Origin: an uncultured Verrucomicrobiales bacterium
GTDB lineage: Bacteria > Verrucomicrobiota > Verrucomicrobiia > Limisphaerales > Palsa-1400
DNA: 33,707 nucleotides
Assembly (NCBI GenBank): GCA_903898185.1
Contig: CAIUEN010000087.1
Span: forward strand, 1-33,707
Reading direction: 5' to 3'
The translations under genes were made by a program, and so were the position numbers. The notes under the pieces were generated by a model. The model saw only the letters and a program-made list of their open reading frames with translations, ran no database searches and was not told the DNA's origin. Positions 32,030-33,707 of the stretch are shown here, one piece after another (positions within the stretch are counted from its first letter, which is position 1; each line of letters opens with the position of its first letter).

Positions 32030-33577
32030 ATGTCACTCATTTTTCGCAAAACCAGCCAGTGGTGGTACGGATATTTCCGTGTTGATAACGAGGAAATGAC
32101 CGTTCGTTTGAAGGTTCGAGTCATGGGAACCCGCCCAAAGAGCTTGCGCGATGAAGGCGACGCCGCCTTTGAACGCTCTCGCGGTGAAGCCATGTCTGAA
32201 CACGACAAAATAAAACAGGAACTCGAAAACAAAAAAAACGTCTCCGAACTCACAAAAAAGCTTATCGAGATCAAAACCGGAGGGAAATCGATCAAATCGG
32301 TTCCATTGGACGATATGCCCAAACTATGGATGGAAGCACGGCGGGAACGAGGCAAGGCGGGCAAATACGCCGGTGAATGCGTGGTGATTTTAAACCGCTT
32401 TGTGAACTTCATTAAGCTCAATTACCCCAAAGTCACCGAGTTGCTGATGATCACTCCTGAAATGGCGAAAGCATTTATGGAGACGGAAGAAAAACGAGCG
32501 GTTGGAAGTCCAAAGCCTGGCAAGAACAAGACGAGGAGAACAAAGAACGTCTCGCCGACAACTTGGAATTACACGCTAAAATTGCTTCGAGGAGCTTTTC
32601 GTTCTTTGGAACCCGAATCTCCCGCCTTTAAGGAATGCTTCAATGTCATTCAACCGAAGAAAAAGGACGTCATTCATCGAAAACCTTATACCCAAGAGGA
32701 TCTCAAAGCCATTTTGGAAACTGCCGAGAACGATGATTTTATTCGACCGATCATCATCACGGGAATCTGTACGGCTATGCGCAGAGCGGATTGTTGCGGT
32801 CTCAAATGGGCAGATGTGAATCTGGCCGACAATTTCATAAACGTCACAACTCAAAAGACCGACACGCGGGTCGATATTCCAATTTTTCCGCTCCTGCGAA
32901 AGGAACTCGATCGAGCCAAGCGTACGCGTAGCCCATTTGTTTTTCCCGACCAGCAGGCGATGTTTGCAACAAACCCCAGCGGGATAACCAAGAGGGTTCA
33001 GGGAATACTGGCCAAATCTGGCTTTACGGATGGGGAGGAAGTTCTTGCCGAAGTTCAAAAGGCGACAGACTCTTTGAAAACCGACGATGCATCCCAAAAA
33101 GCCGCAGGCGCTGAACCAGCCAAGAAGCCAAGTCGAGGAGAGCTTCATAGGGAACGAGAAGTCGGTATCCGCAAAGCCAGCCTGCGAGATTTTCACAGTT
33201 TTCGGGTGACTTGGGTTACGTTGGCTTTGACCGCCGGTGTGCCGATGGATTTGGTACGCAAGGTTACAGGCCACGCTACAGTCCAGATCGTCCTTGATAA
33301 TTATTATCAGCCAGACCGAGAGCATTTCCGCACCATCATCCAAACAGCTATGCCCTCGTTCATGGCGGGCGAAGGCAAGTCACGAGACGAATTGGCGATA
33401 GAAATCCTCAAAAAGATGACTTCTGCAACCTGGGATCAAGACAGATTGCGTTTGCTGGAATTATTTGGTCAGGCGCGCAAACTGTCAGAAAGCAACCAAA
33501 GCGGGTTGCTTGCTGAGGACCTTACATCGACGGCACAGCCCAATTCATTTGATGGGCATCTCGATCCAACGCATTGA
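32030..33577 (+). CDS. int: Tyrosine recombinase (integrase)
   Basis: 515 residues, the only clear plus-strand gene. The N-terminal ~100 residues are an arm-binding-like region, then a core-binding domain and the catalytic domain. Catalytic residues are seen as Arg in CTAMRRADCC (251 or 252), Lys276 in TQKTDTR, His389 and Arg392 in HSFR, His415 in GHAT and Tyr425 or Tyr426 in DNYYQP. All are present, so it is probably active. A Lys/Ala-rich stretch at ~340-375 between the Lys and HxxR motifs is longer than in most relatives. It lies 139 bp from the tRNA-Arg 3' fragment and reads away from it. It should integrate an element at tRNA-Arg. Bases 33578-33707 downstream show nothing I recognise. 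Confidence 0.95.
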   Translation: MSLIFRKTSQWWYGYFRVDNEEMTVRLKVRVMGTRPKSLRDEGDAAFERSRGEAMSEHDKIKQELENKKNVSELTKKLIEIKTGGKSIKSVPLDDMPKLWMEARRERGKAGKYAGECVVILNRFVNFIKLNYPKVTELLMITPEMAKAFMETEEKRAVGSPKPGKNKTRRTKNVSPTTWNYTLKLLRGAFRSLEPESPAFKECFNVIQPKKKDVIHRKPYTQEDLKAILETAENDDFIRPIIITGICTAMRRADCCGLKWADVNLADNFINVTTQKTDTRVDIPIFPLLRKELDRAKRTRSPFVFPDQQAMFATNPSGITKRVQGILAKSGFTDGEEVLAEVQKATDSLKTDDASQKAAGAEPAKKPSRGELHREREVGIRKASLRDFHSFRVTWVTLALTAGVPMDLVRKVTGHATVQIVLDNYYQPDREHFRTIIQTAMPSFMAGEGKSRDELAIEILKKMTSATWDQDRLRLLELFGQARKLSESNQSGLLAEDLTSTAQPNSFDGHLDPTH

Positions 33578-33707
33578 TCCTTGATGGAACCAAGTCCACC
33601 GGCAATTCAACATGGACGGGATTATCCGTGTTCCTTCTTTTCCTGCCGAAAACACTCCACCAAGTGGTCATCAACCATTCCCACAGCCTGCATAAAGGCG
33701 TAACAAA

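Overview
The window is a dense bacterial defence island of about 33.7 kb. Its features (mobile-element clutter, tRNA-type attachment site, fused type III Cas proteins, heptamer repeats based on GGATGAA) would fit a member of the Planctomycetes-Verrucomicrobia group or an uncultured relative. That placement is an inference; no rRNA or housekeeping gene fixes the taxon. Almost every gene lies on the minus strand, so the operons read from high to low coordinates. Many neighbours overlap by ATGA.

Region A (about 129-14774) is a DISARM-like modification and defence cluster. In reading order it holds a C5-cytosine DNA methyltransferase, a DUF262 (GmrSD-type) gene collapsed out of frame into a HEPN nuclease gene, a SNF2-type helicase like DrmD, a four-helix-bundle protein, a 1360-residue Eco57I/DrmMI-type adenine methyltransferase, a RES-domain protein, an AbiJ_NTD4-type protein, a Fic enzyme, a HipA-like kinase with a DUF3037 partner, and finally a short piece resembling the N-terminus of DrmA that stops at base 129. 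The helicase plus adenine methylase plus DrmA order is that of class 1 DISARM. drmB and drmC are not in the window, and five toxin-like genes sit between drmMI and drmA. Short GGATGAA-type repeats lie inside or between several of these genes.

Region B (about 14912-30015) is a complete-looking type III CRISPR-Cas locus. Two arrays with the same 36-bp repeat (6 and 12 repeats) are flanked by near-identical trailer and leader copies, so the array unit has been duplicated. The left copy still carries the last codons of cas1. The adaptation module is a Cas6-reverse transcriptase-Cas1 fusion plus Cas2. The effector module is three large multi-domain RAMP proteins (TIGR03986-like, tandem Cas7, and Cas7-Cas5-like), a Cas10 without an HD domain, and a CorA-like membrane protein that is the probable ancillary effector. 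The set resembles the fused-subunit type III-Dv architecture. Cas10 is split by one extra base in a run of eight G exactly at its GGDE catalytic motif. A small protein of a family I otherwise know from phages is embedded in the cas operon.

Region C (about 30264-33707) is mobile DNA: a 186-bp MITE-like inverted-repeat element, a truncated CHC2 zinc-finger primase, the 3' half of a tRNA-Arg gene (an attachment-site copy), phased direct repeats, and a plus-strand tyrosine recombinase. This suggests that the defence island ends, or meets a second island, at the tRNA fragment.
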